A stretch of DNA of 64,000 bases from contig NC_068565.1 in assembly GCF_025698545.1 (NCBI RefSeq), positions 3,658,001-3,722,000 of the forward strand, written 5' to 3'. The position numbers and the translations under genes are program-made. The DNA is from Gossypium raimondii. Taxonomy: Eukaryota > Streptophyta > Magnoliopsida > Malvales > Malvaceae. Position 1 is the stretch's first letter; each line of letters starts with the position of its first letter. Under the pieces are notes generated by a model. The model ran no database searches and was not told where the DNA came from. It worked only from the letters and a program-made list of their open reading frames with translations. Positions 23,941 through 35,263 of this stretch are shown in pieces.

Positions 23941-24564
23941 ATGGAGAAATCTTCCCTTCAGTGTCATCTTTAGTCCTTCTTATGTTGGTTCTCCTAGCAA
24001 CAGGTTTTTCTTTAATTTTTAAATTCTTGTCATTTAATTTATTATTTAATTCACTACAAATTCAAAATTTTCATACAAAATATTTGTATTTAACGTGCTC
24101 AAATGATCATAAATCTAAGCATGTCAACTCTTAAATTATATATATACATACAAATTTGATATTCACTCTTTGACAAAATAGTAACCGGTGACAATAAATA
24201 TGAAGTTACCACATTAACTATATAAGGTGCCTATGGCCCCATTTTTCTTTGAGTAGTTTTATTATTATTTATTTACTTAATATATGTGCATATATTAAAG
24301 CTAACCATCCTATATGTTTAAATATATATATTTATTTATTTATTTGGCATTCACTCTCACAATACGTATGCATCATTATGAAATGAAACAGAGATGGGAC
24401 CTATGACAGTAGAAGGTAGAACATGTGAGACCAAAAGTAGTGAATACAAGGGGATATGCTTATTTGATGCTAATTGTGATAGTATTTGCAAAGTAGAGCC
24501 AGGTTTCGATGGTGGGCATTGCCATGGCTTCTTTCGCAGATGCTATTGCACTAAACCTTGTTAG
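23941..24564 (+). pseudogene. D4A, defensin with frameshifted signal exon
   Basis: Exon 1 is 23941-24003. It begins MEKSS, but one G present in D4B is missing (CCCTTCAG versus CCCGTTCA), so the frame hits a TAG after ten codons. Exon 2 (24392-24564) is undamaged: EMGPMTVEGRTCETKSSEYK, then eight cysteines ending CYCTKPC and TAG. Without a signal peptide in frame the product cannot be made as a secreted defensin, unless the single-base difference is a sequencing error. The mature part differs from D4B only at CKVEPG versus CKIEPG. TATA box and splice borders are intact. Confidence 0.85.
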
Positions 24565-25715
24565 ATGAGCAATCTATTAAGATTTCATTATACTTAAAAG
24601 ATTGCCTCATTTCCCCTTGTTATGTGTGTGCTTGAGAGTTGAGAGAATAAGATCAACAATATATTGGTGTACATTGAATTATATTACTATTAAATATATC
24701 TATAATTTTTATGGATTTGTGCGACCTTGATCGGTGCTGGCATAAAAGTTGCATCAGCGAATCATCATTTATTGTCAATCAGTATTCACAACAAAGGTTT
24801 CCATAATGGTTAATGTTGGCCCATCAAAGAGGTTGTCAATCAAATTTTGTCCAAACGGATTCACAAAATAGAATCATAATTATAAAGAGATAATATAATG
24901 GAGAATAAGATTAGAGTAGCTCGATGTGTAAATTAATGACTTGGATTATGAAAGGGAGACGCGTGGAGAAGAAATGAAGAAGAAGAATAAGAGTGGAAAA
25001 TAAAGAAATAAAAAAGGAAAAGAGAGTAGGGAAGTTAAAATAAATTAAAATTAAAAAAAGACTGCTCATGAAGAAAAATGATAGAGATTAGCTATATAAT
25101 TTGATCTAAAATTTTCATTTAAAATAATGATTTAATGTGCCATATTCACTTGCTATTACTTCGTTAACAACTCATTAAAAAATACAATAAATTAATACAT
25201 TAATGACTATATCGTAATTTTTAATATTTAATGTTCAAATTATAATTTAAACCATACATAATTGATTAAATATATAGTCTACCCAAAGATTTATCGTAAG
25301 TATAATAATATTCTTATTCAATTTTTATAAAAGTTTTATTTTTTGACAATATAATTAGAGATCTCATTTTAAATTGTGATTTCTCAAATTAATATTTTTT
25401 GCTTAATTTGCTACCTATGTTTATAATGATTATTTTGAAATTTGAATTTGTCAATTTTCTAATTTAGTATCTAATCTTTTTTTATCAAATTTAGTTCTCA
25501 AAACTTGGCATTTTTCTAATTTGACTTTTAATTTTTATCTAATTTAATATTTAAACTCAAAATTTATATAAATTACTCCAATAAAATTCTTATCTTTAAA
25601 TGTTTCTGCAAATAGTTTATGTATTTAATGTTTAAATGCATCACATTTTTAAAATCTTAGATTTACTTATTGAATTTCATGCATGCTAAATTGCTATCAT
25701 TTAGAGTTTAAACTT
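24565..25715. other. D4A 3' flank and AT-rich spacer
   Basis: Contains a block GGTGCTGGCATAAAAGTTGCATC-like near 24735, shared with 37010 (unit B) and 47770 (after D6); its nature is unknown. The rest is AT-rich, with no gene seen. Confidence 0.45.
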
Positions 25716-26483
25716 GCAAAATACTATATGTGCAAGCTTTACACCTAGAACATCTTTTTGGAGGAAAATAGGTAGAAAAGTCAACAATCTATAGGAGGAT
25801 GGGATCTTGAGGAAAATGGATGCAGGAAGAAGGAGCGGTGATGATAAACACAAGGAAAGTAAAAAAAAAAAAATGCTCAATTGGTCGAAGCTGATGTGCA
25901 GGACAAAGCAAGAGCGAGAGCATTGGAACACAATGAATATGTCTGTGCTGAGACGCGGAGGGGAAAACTTGAACTCAAACATTCTTGAAGATATGGAAGT
26001 GATCGACAGTAGATTTGAGAATGAAAATATCCATTGGTTGGAACGCAGCTTGGTAGGGTGAACTGTGAAATAAAAAGCATTGCAAGAAATAGCTAGAATT
26101 ATGACTGAGATGATTGACTTGCTTTGCATGCTTGGAACCTTGGGACTTTTTAGAACATAGCTCATAAGTATGGTGAGTGGTTAGGAGTTGACTTAAACAC
26201 GAGAAGCTTTAACACTTTTGTGAGGGGTAAAATCCATGTTCTAATAAATCAGATTTACAAGGTTATAGTCAGGGAAGCAGAGCCAATTGTTATGGTTAAC
26301 CAATGTGATTGTGTGAAGAAAAACAAGGATTTGGCCGAAGGAGAAGATGAAACAAGCTCAGAAGCAAACGCTCCAAGTGAGGAAAGTTCTAGCGGTAACC
26401 ACCTTTCTGTAACAGATGAATGTGAACAGTCAATTAGAAGGAGAGTGAATGTGGAAGATGATGATGACGTGGAAAAAACCAAT
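25716..26483 (+). pseudogene. LINE ORF1 relic, unit A, cut by the duplication junction
   Basis: Plus-strand frames give TSFWRKIGRKVNNL (about 25755), MDAGRRSGDDKHKESKKKKM (25816), and after stops FVRGKIHVLINQIYKVIVRE (about 26216) and a Ser/Glu-rich tail. This is the C-terminal half of an RRM-type LINE ORF1. Unit B has the same relic at 38090-39053 but continuing further; here it ends abruptly where unit B begins, which marks the duplication breakpoint. Confidence 0.75.
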
Positions 26484-27309
26484 CTCTCATTCAATTTTAA
26501 AAACTTTAAACTATAACTTCACATAATCCAGTTCATTAATTATCTCTCATTCAGTTATTCAATCTATGTAATTATTAACACATGATTCAATGACATTAAC
26601 TAGACTCTTTCAGTATCTAACTAAGTTAATCCCTCTTCCCCACTAACTATATCCCTCCACTAGGCAAGTTGGGTGAAGTCACCAAGAACAAACTTATTGG
26701 GTCGATTAGGGCATCAAGCATATTCTTATTGTAGCTGCAAATTAACTTGTTCGTTAGTGCTACTAAAGTTAATTATAATCTATTCAGTTTAGATCTAAAT
26801 CATAATTTTCTTTTCCAAGACAAATAAAGATTATCAAATTAATGCAACTTGGTGATAAAGTAGGCAAATTAAATAAGCATATAACTGAATAAATAATTAG
26901 CACGGATCGAAAAAATCAAAGAGAAAATAATTTAATTAACTAAACAATAGGATCTATTATTGTTCCAAGAAAATAGAGTTTAGTTCATAATAAGTTGAAA
27001 AAACCACACAAAAAGATATTTAGAACAGACTTTCATACAAAAAAAAAAGTAAAAAATAATCTAGAGATAAAAATAGTAATAGAATTTATGTCGAGCATCC
27101 ATATATCTTTTTCTTCTTGTTTTTTTCAAGCTTAAAGTTCCCCTTAATGTGAGAGAGTTGATTTTTAGCCTCCAATAGTGATTTCTTCTTTTCCTCCTTC
27201 CTTTTCTCTTAAATCTCATCACCATTATTTTAGGGTTTTAATTGAACCGCTTCACTGCACGCAAAACTATACTAAAACAACTCTAAATATGAGGGTTATT
27301 ATGGTGTCA

Positions 27310-27525
27310 ACTACAACAACATAATGAACATTTTCAGCTATGAAAATCGTGAAGATAGTGCTTTGAAATAAAATGAAAGATGATTTTCTTCCGAGTTACT
27401 TGATGGCATACATCGAGAAGGACATTGCTCGACAATTTTAAACCGATTCTTTCATTGATGACTTCAATTTAATGAAAAATTAAAGAATACAACTTAGGAT
27501 GTTCAACTTTAAGAAATAGTGTTAT
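27310..27525 (+). pseudogene. hAT transposase C-terminal relic, unit B
   Basis: Copy of the relic at 14205-14405 with the same FSAMKIVK and AYIEKDIARQF remnants and the same in-frame stops, so those stops predate the unit A/B duplication. Confidence 0.65.
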
Positions 27526-28155
27526 ATATTAAGTTACTTTGATTTATGTTTTCTTTTAAGTAGACTATATTAACATTTAAAAAGTAATAAATTAAGATTA
27601 TACTTATGTTTCGCCCCCTTGGAATCAAATCCTAGATCCATCCATGGTGGGTTTTTTTATATATAATAGAAAAGAAAGAAAAGAAAAGACACAAAGAAGT
27701 AAAAAATATAGTCAAAATGTTAAGCTAAACTTAACATCAATGGGTGTCAAGATTCGTTTAAATAAATAAAACAAAACTTGACACCCATAAGTATTGAGAT
27801 CCTAATTAAAATTTGTCTATTAACATTCTCTTTCCTCATCTCCGGATCTTGAGGAAATTCATTAATAAAAAGCCTATACTAAACTCGGCACCTATGGGTG
27901 TCGAGATACTCCAAAAAGTTAAATTTTGGAAAATAAATTTTATAGAAGCTTAGTTTGGGAAACAATAAAAAAATCCCTATATCCAAGCTTGAAATAAATT
28001 TGAATAACTATTATCGAATAAAAGAAAATACGAAACATAATAAATTATTAATTGAAATATCTTCGATCCTAAAATGAAATAAATTTAAACAGAATTTACA
28101 TATTTTTAGATTTAAGCAATCCCTTTTTCTCGATAACTACCTCAACACTAACCCT

Positions 28156-28163
28156 TATATAAA
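28156..28163 (+). promoter_or_regulatory. TATA box of D2B
   Basis: TATATAAA, 70 bases before the start codon, same context as D2A. Confidence 0.7.
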
Positions 28164-28225
28164 GCCATCCCAATGTTTTATTTTCATTGCATTAACATCT
28201 CTCTCTCTCAATTAATAAATTCCAA

Positions 28226-28721
28226 ATGGATCGTTCAGTTTTAGTTGCTTTTCTTCTTTTATCATTTCTTCTAGCCACAGGTTTTCCTTTAACCTTTTTC
28301 AATTTATTGTCTTTTCAATTAATTTCTTGATTTCTCATGATATCATAAAATATTTGTATTTAACTCATTCAACTAGGCATCACATAATGGAATATTTAGG
28401 GAAAAGATGTTAAATGTACCATGCTTTATGTATATTTCTTTAAAGAAAAAAAATGTGTTTTTGTATTTAACATTGACTCTTTTGAATAACATGTTCTTTG
28501 ATTTTCTTGCATTTATTTGTTATGATGCAATCGTGTGAAACGAAATAGAGATGGGGCCTATGTCAGCGGAGGCTAAAACATGCGAGGTTGAAAGCGGTAA
28601 ATTCAAGGGGATGTGCATGAGTTCTACCAACTGTGCTAGTGTTTGCAAATCAGAGCCTGGTTTTGATGGTGGACATTGCCAAGGCTTTCGTCGCCGATGC
28701 TTGTGCACTAAGCCTTGTTAG
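28226..28721 (+). CDS. D2B, plant defensin, intact
   Basis: Exon 1 is 28226-28280, the intron 28281-28548, and exon 2 28549-28721 with stop TAG. The 75-residue product is identical to D2A, and both exons are identical at the nucleotide level, while the intron has several differences (for example a four-base gap near 28425). Signal peptide [18 protein letters not shown], then a mature eight-cysteine domain ending CLCTKPC. Promoter, donor, acceptor and stop are intact, so D2A and D2B are expected to be equally functional. Short reads cannot tell their transcripts apart except through UTRs. Confidence 0.93.
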
Positions 28722-29851
28722 ATCAACAATCTATTATATTTCATTGTCACGAAGATGGCCCTTTTTTTTGCTTATCATGCATTATATGCTTGAGAGTTGA
28801 GAGAAATAAGACATCTCCAACTTGTTTTGTAAACCAGTAATTTTTTTATTAGAATTAAATTAATCTTTTATGATGCTTATATTGCACAAAAAAGATTAAT
28901 ATTGATGGTTAAAAAAACCTCTCAAGATTAGTTTCAAAATATTTCATTTTGGTCAAAAATAAACATATGATGTCAATTAAATCTTAATTCGATCGACATA
29001 GTAAGAACTCTCCTTATTTGCGAACCCCATCACCATTAGACATTAGATCTCTCGTATCAACCCAAATTCCACTATTTTCCTAACTACAATAAGGGGCATA
29101 AATGGCTGCCACAACTGATACAAATTAACACCTCTGCCATATAATAGTAATAATCCCAATACATTTAATATCCTATCATCATCACCCTTCCCCTCATTAG
29201 CTCCGATCGACAGTACTAAATCCTTAACTGCTTGGAGAATTCTATCCACCTCTTTGGTACCATCTTCCTTATCACCACTGAATGTATCCATGGAAGAATT
29301 CATATCTGTCTGTATCACAGCCACAGTATTGATTAATCACACTGGATCGAATTCATTAACATAGACACTGTACCGCTCATTCCCAACTTGAAGTTGAATA
29401 ATCTCATCAATACGATAAGAACAATTTGTTAATTTTAACTTGTATATTGGCTTTCATAAAAGAACTAGGTTGCACAGTCCCTTAATCAACAGAGACGAAT
29501 TCATCCCACCTTGCCTAAATATTCTGGAATGTAAAAACATTCCAAGCATGAATAGGAACGCCCCTACAGGCAAGCTACACTCTTCGACTCTCTACCTTAA
29601 TTTTATCCGACCACCATTGCTTATGCATGAAGCAACTATCTAGGATGTCCCACTGATTTGCTTTGTCAAACTCCAACATCTCCACACTCTCGAACACCAT
29701 CAGGATCATAGACCCAGATAGTCTCATAATCGTTGCTCCCATAATATCCTTTTCATAAATATCTCTCTCTAGCTCATCAATTCTATAGAAACGTCTGCAA
29801 CACCCAGTCATACTTCTATGCAAAACATGCAGTCACTATAACAAAACAGGC

Positions 29852-30275
29852 TTTTAGCGGCGTTTGGACAAAAAACGCCACTAAAAATCGAGCATTAACG
29901 GCGCTTTTAAAAAACGCCGCTAAAAATAAGCATTAGCGGCATTTTCTGAAAAGCGCCGCAAAAAGCCTAAGCCAAACGACACCGTTTTCTGAGTTTTTGG
30001 GGCCTTTAGCGGCATTTTTGAATAAACGCCGCTAATGCTCTGGCCTTTAGCGGCGTTTTTGAGTAAGCGCCGCTAATGCTCTGGCCTTTAGCGGCGTTTT
30101 TGAAAATGCGCGCTAATGCTCTCAATCTTTAGCGGCGTTTTGAAAAGCGCCGCTAATGTCTCATCTTTAGCGGCGTTTTGAAGAAGCGCCGCTAATGCTC
30201 AGATCTTTAGCGGCGTTTTTAAAGAAGCGCCGATATTGCTGTGGCCTTTAGCGGCGTTTTTAAAAAAGCGCCGCT
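29852..30275. repeat. CACTA left subterminal palindromic repeats
   Basis: About ten units of the type TTTAGCGGCGTTTTT, followed by a short spacer and AGCGCCGCTAATGCT, spaced about 40-44 bases, each able to form a hairpin. In En/Spm elements such subterminal repeats bind the TNPA protein (family knowledge). Confidence 0.9.
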
Positions 30276-31058
30276 AGTAATAATAAAATCTAATACCATT
30301 TCAATTATCTCATTTTTTGATATATTCTCAAGTAATGTTTCAATTATATTTTTTTATTATAAGTTGAAAAAATTGATATTTCGTTGTATTTATTATATAT
30401 TGGTCAAATTTACATTTAAATGATAACAAATAATATTGTTTAATACAAAATGTTTTTATTAAAGAGAAATCCTAATCCTAACTATTTATTATTATTTTTC
30501 AATCACGTATAGTTTATTTAAACTACTTTATTAGAAAAATATATTAAATTATGAGTAAAATAAAATATTATAAAACTTAAATTGATTGTTCGAATAAATA
30601 AATCAAATAAAGTAAATATAAAACACCAAATATGGTGATAAATAATATTATATATTGATAATTTTATTACCAAAAATAATTTTATATTTAGTTAATCAAA
30701 CATGAACACAAGAATGACCTAATAGTACCTACTCAAGAGTAAGAACTAAAATGAATGAAAAGGGACAAATGAAATTAGAGTATTAATTTTAAGTATTAAT
30801 TTCAAATATAATTGTAAAAGATACGATAGTATTAATTTTAAAATATTTAATTTAATTATCATTATAGTTTAGAGTTTAATATATATGGTTTAGAGTATAT
30901 ATATATGGTTAATTTAGGATTTAGGGTTTTCATGGGTCGAGTTAGGGTTTTGGGTTTAGATTAATTTTTTAATTTATATTTTAAATATGTTTATAAATTT
31001 ATATATTAAATAATTTCATATATAATTGAAAAAGATAAGATAGTATTAATTCACACAG
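30276..31058. other. AT-rich interior of the CACTA element
   Basis: No coding signal found. It probably includes intron and deleted-region junction sequence before the acceptor at about 31058. Confidence 0.4.
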
Positions 31059-31300
31059 GACAACAATTGATTGATGAGCCGTATGTATTTTCTTCTCAAG
31101 TCAAACAAGTTTTTTACTCAAAAGACCCAACTGATGAGGGTTGGTACGTTGTACTCCGTAACATCCCTAGAGACTTGTTTGACATGGGTAGTGGAAGTAG
31201 AGATGACATTGACGACAAAACACAAACTTTGCCATTTCCAGAACAGAACTTAAACAAAAACATCCCTAGTACTAGTACACAATTTCAATGGGTTCACTAG
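31059..31300 (+). pseudogene. CACTA TNP2-type transposase C-terminal exon (DUF4216-like)
   Basis: After an AG acceptor (CACACAG at 31052-31058) the frame reads GQQLIDEPYVFSSQVKQVFY, then GWYVVLRNIPRDLFDMG and a polar tail to a stop at 31298-31300. This resembles the DUF4216-type segment at the C-terminus of CACTA TNP2 transposases. The N-terminal catalytic parts are missing from the element, so it is a remnant. Confidence 0.65.
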
Positions 31301-31448
31301 GATACGAATGAAGAGATTTACGAATTATAATGTAGTAAGCTTTTACGATTATCTAATTACATCTACGAATGATGATATTTCAACTAATTTATATGTGATA
31401 TTATTGTTGTAATTGTATACTAAGTTTTCAACTAATTTATTTGAATTG

Positions 31449-33284
31449 CAGATAAAATGCCTAGAAGAAAAGTGCGATCGCACCGCATTGTTCAAGGTAC
31501 TCCAAACTCGGTGGAAACAAACAGCACTGAACAACAGACTGCTATTGGATCTTCGAATGTTCCGGTTACACCTGAGGAACCTATAGAAGTTCAAAGTAAT
31601 TTAACATTTAATTTACATGTGTGTTGACTTCTTGTTTGTTTTTTTTTAAATTTCGTATATTACAATACTTTTATTTTTCAGATGAAACTGGTGGGACGCG
31701 GAGAGGTCGCGGACGTCTGATCTTGGCGATTTATCGACCTAGATCCAATCGGCGTGTCCAAGTATCCAGAATAGCTTTGGTCACTGTTGGATCGAAGCTC
31801 GCTTTTAGCAGGATACATGGGCATTCTAGCACGGAATGCAAATATGTTGCCAATTAACTTGAGTCATGGCATAAAGTGCCCGAGAGTAACAAGAACCAAG
31901 CTCTCGATAACATTAAGGTAACAAAACGTGTATGTCATTTATAATACTTGGGTTTAAGTTTCGTTTACATTTACTTTCTTAAGTTGTGTTTTTTATAGGC
32001 GAGATTTGCTCTAGAGGTCTCCGATGCTTATGTAAAGAAGGCATTGGGAAAAAGATGGAGAGACCATAAGAGCACTTTAAAGAAATACTATTTTAAGACA
32101 AAAACAACACTCGACTAAAGATTACAAAATGTCCCGCCGGGAATGCTGAGGTACCAGTGGGAAGAGGTCGTTAGATTTTGGACTTCGAAGAAAGGAGAGG
32201 TATGTGTAACTTATAAAATTTTGTAATTCTTTTGGTGTATAGTATTTCCTAATTAACGTACTAATAATTTCATAATGTAGGATCGTGAAGAAGTTGGAAA
32301 AAAAAGTAGGCAGCAACAAAAATTCACTCACACAGCTGGGTCGAAAAGTTTTGCGTGTGTAGCTCATGCAGAGGTATTTTCAATTTTTTAATATTGGCAG
32401 ATATTTATTACTTACTTATATTAATATTTTTACTATTGTATTGTAGGAACTGTCGTCCGGTCAAAAAGTTGGACGCCTTCAACTTTTTGACATTACACAT
32501 AGGAAGAAAGATGGAAACCCTATGACTCCTGAAGCTGTAGAAATTATGGTACGTTTGCTTAATTAATACAATTTCACTTGTTTTAATTATTTATAGTGTT
32601 TATTTTCTAATGATTTATTTCATTTATTGTAATGCAAATATTGTTAAGTTATGTTGCATTGGGTTTTTTAATATATATTGCGTTTCTAACTATTTGATTT
32701 ATTTTTAGGAAAAATTAAAGGATAAAAAGGCGGAGTACGAAGAGATTGCTTCCAGTGATAGTTCTGTTCATATTGACGACATTGATAACCGGATTATCAC
32801 TGAAGTTTTGGGTCCTGAAAGGTATGGTCGGGTTCGATTTCAATGATCTTTTGTTAACCCATCCCAATATTTTGGATCTAGCTCGCAACAATATATGCCT
32901 TCGGGGAGTCGAGCCGAAGCTGAAGTTCAGAGGTTAAGAGACTAGATGGCTCATATGCAAGCGACAAAAATTGAGCAAATTACACAACTTAAAGCGGAGG
33001 CAACATCGAGAGAAGCTGAGGTTCAAAAAAGATATGAAGAACTCCAGCTACAACTGAAAGCAGATGCAGCAGCGAGAGAAGCTGAGGTTCAACGAAAGTA
33101 TGAAGAACTCCAGCAGCAGCTTAAAGCAGATGCGGTAGCAAGAGAAGCAGAGGCGGTAGCGAGAGAAGTACAGGCTGCAGCGAGGGAAGCAGAGGCTGCA
33201 GCGAGGGAAGCAGAGCAGCGTCAAAAGTTCGATAAACTCCAGCAGCAGCTTCAGAGTATGATGAAGATGTTTCAAAGATCATAG
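31449..33284 (+). pseudogene. CACTA TNPA-like protein (plant transposase, Ptta/En/Spm type)
   Basis: Several exons with plausible GT/AG borders: from about 31457 (MPRRKVRSHR...), from 31682 (GGTRRGRGR), around 31999-32200 (ALEVSDAYVKKALGKRWRDH), from 32281 (DREEVGKKSRQQQKFTHTAG), from 32447 (ELSSGQKVGRLQLFDITHRK), and from 32709 (EKLKDKKAEYEEIASSDSSV) to a C-terminal coiled coil at 32946-33284. The region matches the plant Transposase_24 style of protein. Stops interrupt it after KYVAN (about 31857), after KTTLD (about 32117), after GRVRFQ (about 32844) and after EVQRLRD (about 32945). The coiled coil has repeated AREAEVQ-YEELQ-QLKADA modules. Confidence 0.7.
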
Positions 33285-33440
33285 CAAATTGCCGTCTTAG
33301 ACTATCGTGTAAATATACTTGATTTTGACTTTTAATTATCATTTTAACTTTTAACATTTTTGTAAGAATAATACCGAATTTTATTTTATTTATTGATATT
33401 TATTATATTATTTGTTTAATATATAGATTTATTACTTTTA

Positions 33441-33778
33441 ATTGGTTTAGATATGATTTCTTCTGATTTGTTTTTACAGGAGGGCTGAAAATATAAAAAA
33501 TTTTATTTTACAAATCTGCCAAATTTAGTGGCGTTTTTTAAAAAAACGCCACTAAAGGTGTTGGCCTTTAGTGGCGTTTTTGGTCAAAGAGCCGCTAAAG
33601 ATACTTTTGGCTGGTTTAGATATGATTTCTTCTGATTTGTTTTTACAGGAGGGCTGAAAATATAAAAAAATTTATTTTACAAATCTGCTAAATTTAGTGG
33701 CGTTTTTTAAAAAAAACGCCACTAAAGGTGTTGGCCTTTAGTGGCGTTTTTGGTCAAAGCGCCGCTAAAGATAAGGGT
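33441..33778. repeat. About 169-bp tandem duplication inside the CACTA element
   Basis: The segment beginning GGTTTAGATATGATTTCTTC at 33444 recurs at 33613 with its whole sequel (TTTACAGGAGGGCTGAAAAT and the AGTGGCG hairpin). The duplication takes in the edge of the subterminal repeat array. Confidence 0.85.
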
Positions 33779-34230
33779 CTTTAGCGGCGTTTGTAGAAAA
33801 AGCGCCACTAAAGATCATGGTCTTTAGCGGCGTTTGTGGGGAAAGCGCCGCTAAAGATTAGGTTCTTTAGTGGCGTTTGTGGTCGAAGCGCCGCTATAGA
33901 TCAGGGTCTATTGCGGCGTTTGAGGGGAAAGCGCCGCTAAAGATTAGGTTCTTTCGTGGCGTTTGTGGTCAAAGCGCCGCTATAGATCAGGGTCTATTGC
34001 GGCGTTTGAGAAAAAAACGCCGCTAAAGATCAGGGTCTTTAGCGGCGCTTCCACTAAAGCGCCGCTAAAGGTCTTAGTCTTCAGTGCCTTTTGTGCTAGA
34101 AGCGCCGCTATAGAGCAACACCTTTAGCGGCGTTTATTTCTAAAAACGCTGCTAAAGTTAGCGGCGCATTCATTAGCGGCGTCTGTTGCGGCGCTTTTTC
34201 AAAGCGCCGCTAAAAGTATCTGCGGCGCTT
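33520..34230. repeat. CACTA right subterminal palindromic repeats
   Basis: Roughly fifteen CTTTAGCGGCGTTTG ... AGCGCCGCTAAAGAT units, some mutated to AGTGGCG. They are in the opposite sense to the left array overall and end in the terminal CACTA repeat. Confidence 0.9.
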
Positions 34231-34949
34231 TTTGTTGTAGTGAGTTTCTCCACATCTATCACACCTGGAATGATCTTTTCATCGTACGCTATAACCTTCT
34301 CCCTGGACTCTTCTTCCGTATGGATGGAGTTCTCTTGAGAGCTTAACTCTTTAAGACCTGTTTCTTTCTCTAGAACGATGAACGACTTTTGAATCTCACC
34401 AAGTTAACAATGAGTCAATGATTAAACATTCAAAACTCGTCCATCCTATCAATGGCCCTTTTCGCATCCTCCATACAAGCGTACCTGATGAAACTAAATC
34501 TTTTTCCTGATCTACTCTATTTGCGTGGCATGAAAGCATCCAACACTTTCCATGATATCCAAACAATTGCTTCAGCCAACGCCTATTTATCCCATCCGGG
34601 TTATTACTAACAAAGACCGTAACACAGCCCATCGTCTCTAAGATCATCCATATAGTTTTATCTCACTTCCTTTACCGCCTCCTGTTCTTTTCCTCTTTAG
34701 TTCATGCTTTTGGCTGAGTTTCAGTGACTCGTTCTTTAGCTTAGCTTTGTTGCAGGTATTAGAGGTTGGCTTTCTTGACAACCTGTCATTGTCCATTGAT
34801 ATGCTACTATTTTTCATTGACCCAACGAGTAACTCAGAGTCAGCTCCATCCTACCCAAATAATATTTGATACACATTTTACTCTTCAATTAAATCTAAAC
34901 ATATATCTTATCACTAGACTTACTTGTTCGCTCTATTAATTAGTACAAA

Positions 34950-35263
34950 ATGGACTCTCGTTCAGTTTCAACTGCTGTTCTATTCCTGTTGGTACTTCAG
35001 TAACAGGTAATTCGAACAGAATGTATATTTATATTTAATATTCACTTATTCGAATAATATATATATATATATATATTGCGTGGTTTGATGATAAAATTAC
35101 GTGAAATGAAATAGAGATGGTACCTATTGCTGCAAGCACTAAATTCAAAGGCATGTGCCTAAGTTTTGCTAACTGTGATAATATTTGCGAGGGGGTGCCA
35201 GGTTTCAGCGGTGGACATTGCCAAAGCTTCCCTTGTCAATGTTTTTGTACCAAGTCTTGTTAG
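34950..35263 (+). pseudogene. D3B, defensin pseudogene
   Basis: Exon 1 is 34950-35006 and lacks one T near its end (CTTCAGTAAC versus CTTCTAGTAAC in D3A), giving an in-frame TAA before the splice site. Exon 2 (35115-35263) has a 24-base in-frame deletion after EMVPIA that removes the first cysteine. The other seven cysteines and the C-terminus CFCTKSC with TAG remain. The lesions differ completely from those of D3A, so both copies decayed after the duplication or lost function independently. The intron (35007-35114) preserves the empty site of the Copia insertion. Confidence 0.9.

Larger units (their letters stand above)
13371..26484. repeat. Tandem duplication unit A (D2A-D3A-D4A)
   Basis: Unit A aligns throughout with unit B (26485-38870). 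The left edge is around 13371 (TCTCAGTCAATTTTAAAAAC). At its right edge the sequence GGAAAAAACCAAT (26471-26483) passes directly into TCTCATTCAATTTTAAAAAC (26485 on), a copy of the left edge. Without the Copia element and its target duplication, unit A is about 7.84 kb. The stretch 13400-14200 has no recognisable gene and is matched by 26500-27300. Confidence 0.92.
29834..34242 (+). mobile_element. CACTA (En/Spm, CMC) DNA transposon, internally deleted
   Basis: The left end is CACTATAACAAAACAGG and the right end is the inverted GTTGTAGTG; that is, both termini read CACTAYAACAAAA inward. The 3-bp target duplication AGT stands at 29831-29833 and 34243-34245. Unit A at 16709-16722 shows the unoccupied site with a single AGT. 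Both subterminal regions carry many TTTAGCGGCG / CGCCGCTAAA motifs. The interior retains part of the TNP2-type transposase region and a TNPA-like gene. At 4.4 kb it is too short for a complete autonomous CACTA element. Confidence 0.95.
28980..34660 (-). pseudogene. LINE ORF1 relic, unit B, interrupted by CACTA
   Basis: The right part (34660-34243) gives [20 protein letters not shown] and the RRM remnant. The left part (29833-28980) gives SMTGCCRRFYRIDELERDIY, MRLSGSMILMVFESVEMLEF and the acidic tail MNSSMDTFSGDKEDGTKEVD. It is the same relic as 15955-17135, split by the CACTA element 29834-34242. A one-base difference near 34540 adds a frameshift in the RRM. Confidence 0.75.

Noticed and set aside
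33048..33275. Antisense ORF rich in Cys/Phe
   Set aside because: Opposite strand of the coiled-coil repeat of the CACTA protein.
29852..34230. CRISPR-like regularly spaced repeats
   Set aside because: Repeats are palindromic subterminal motifs of a CACTA transposon with CACTA ends and a 3-bp duplication in a plant genome.
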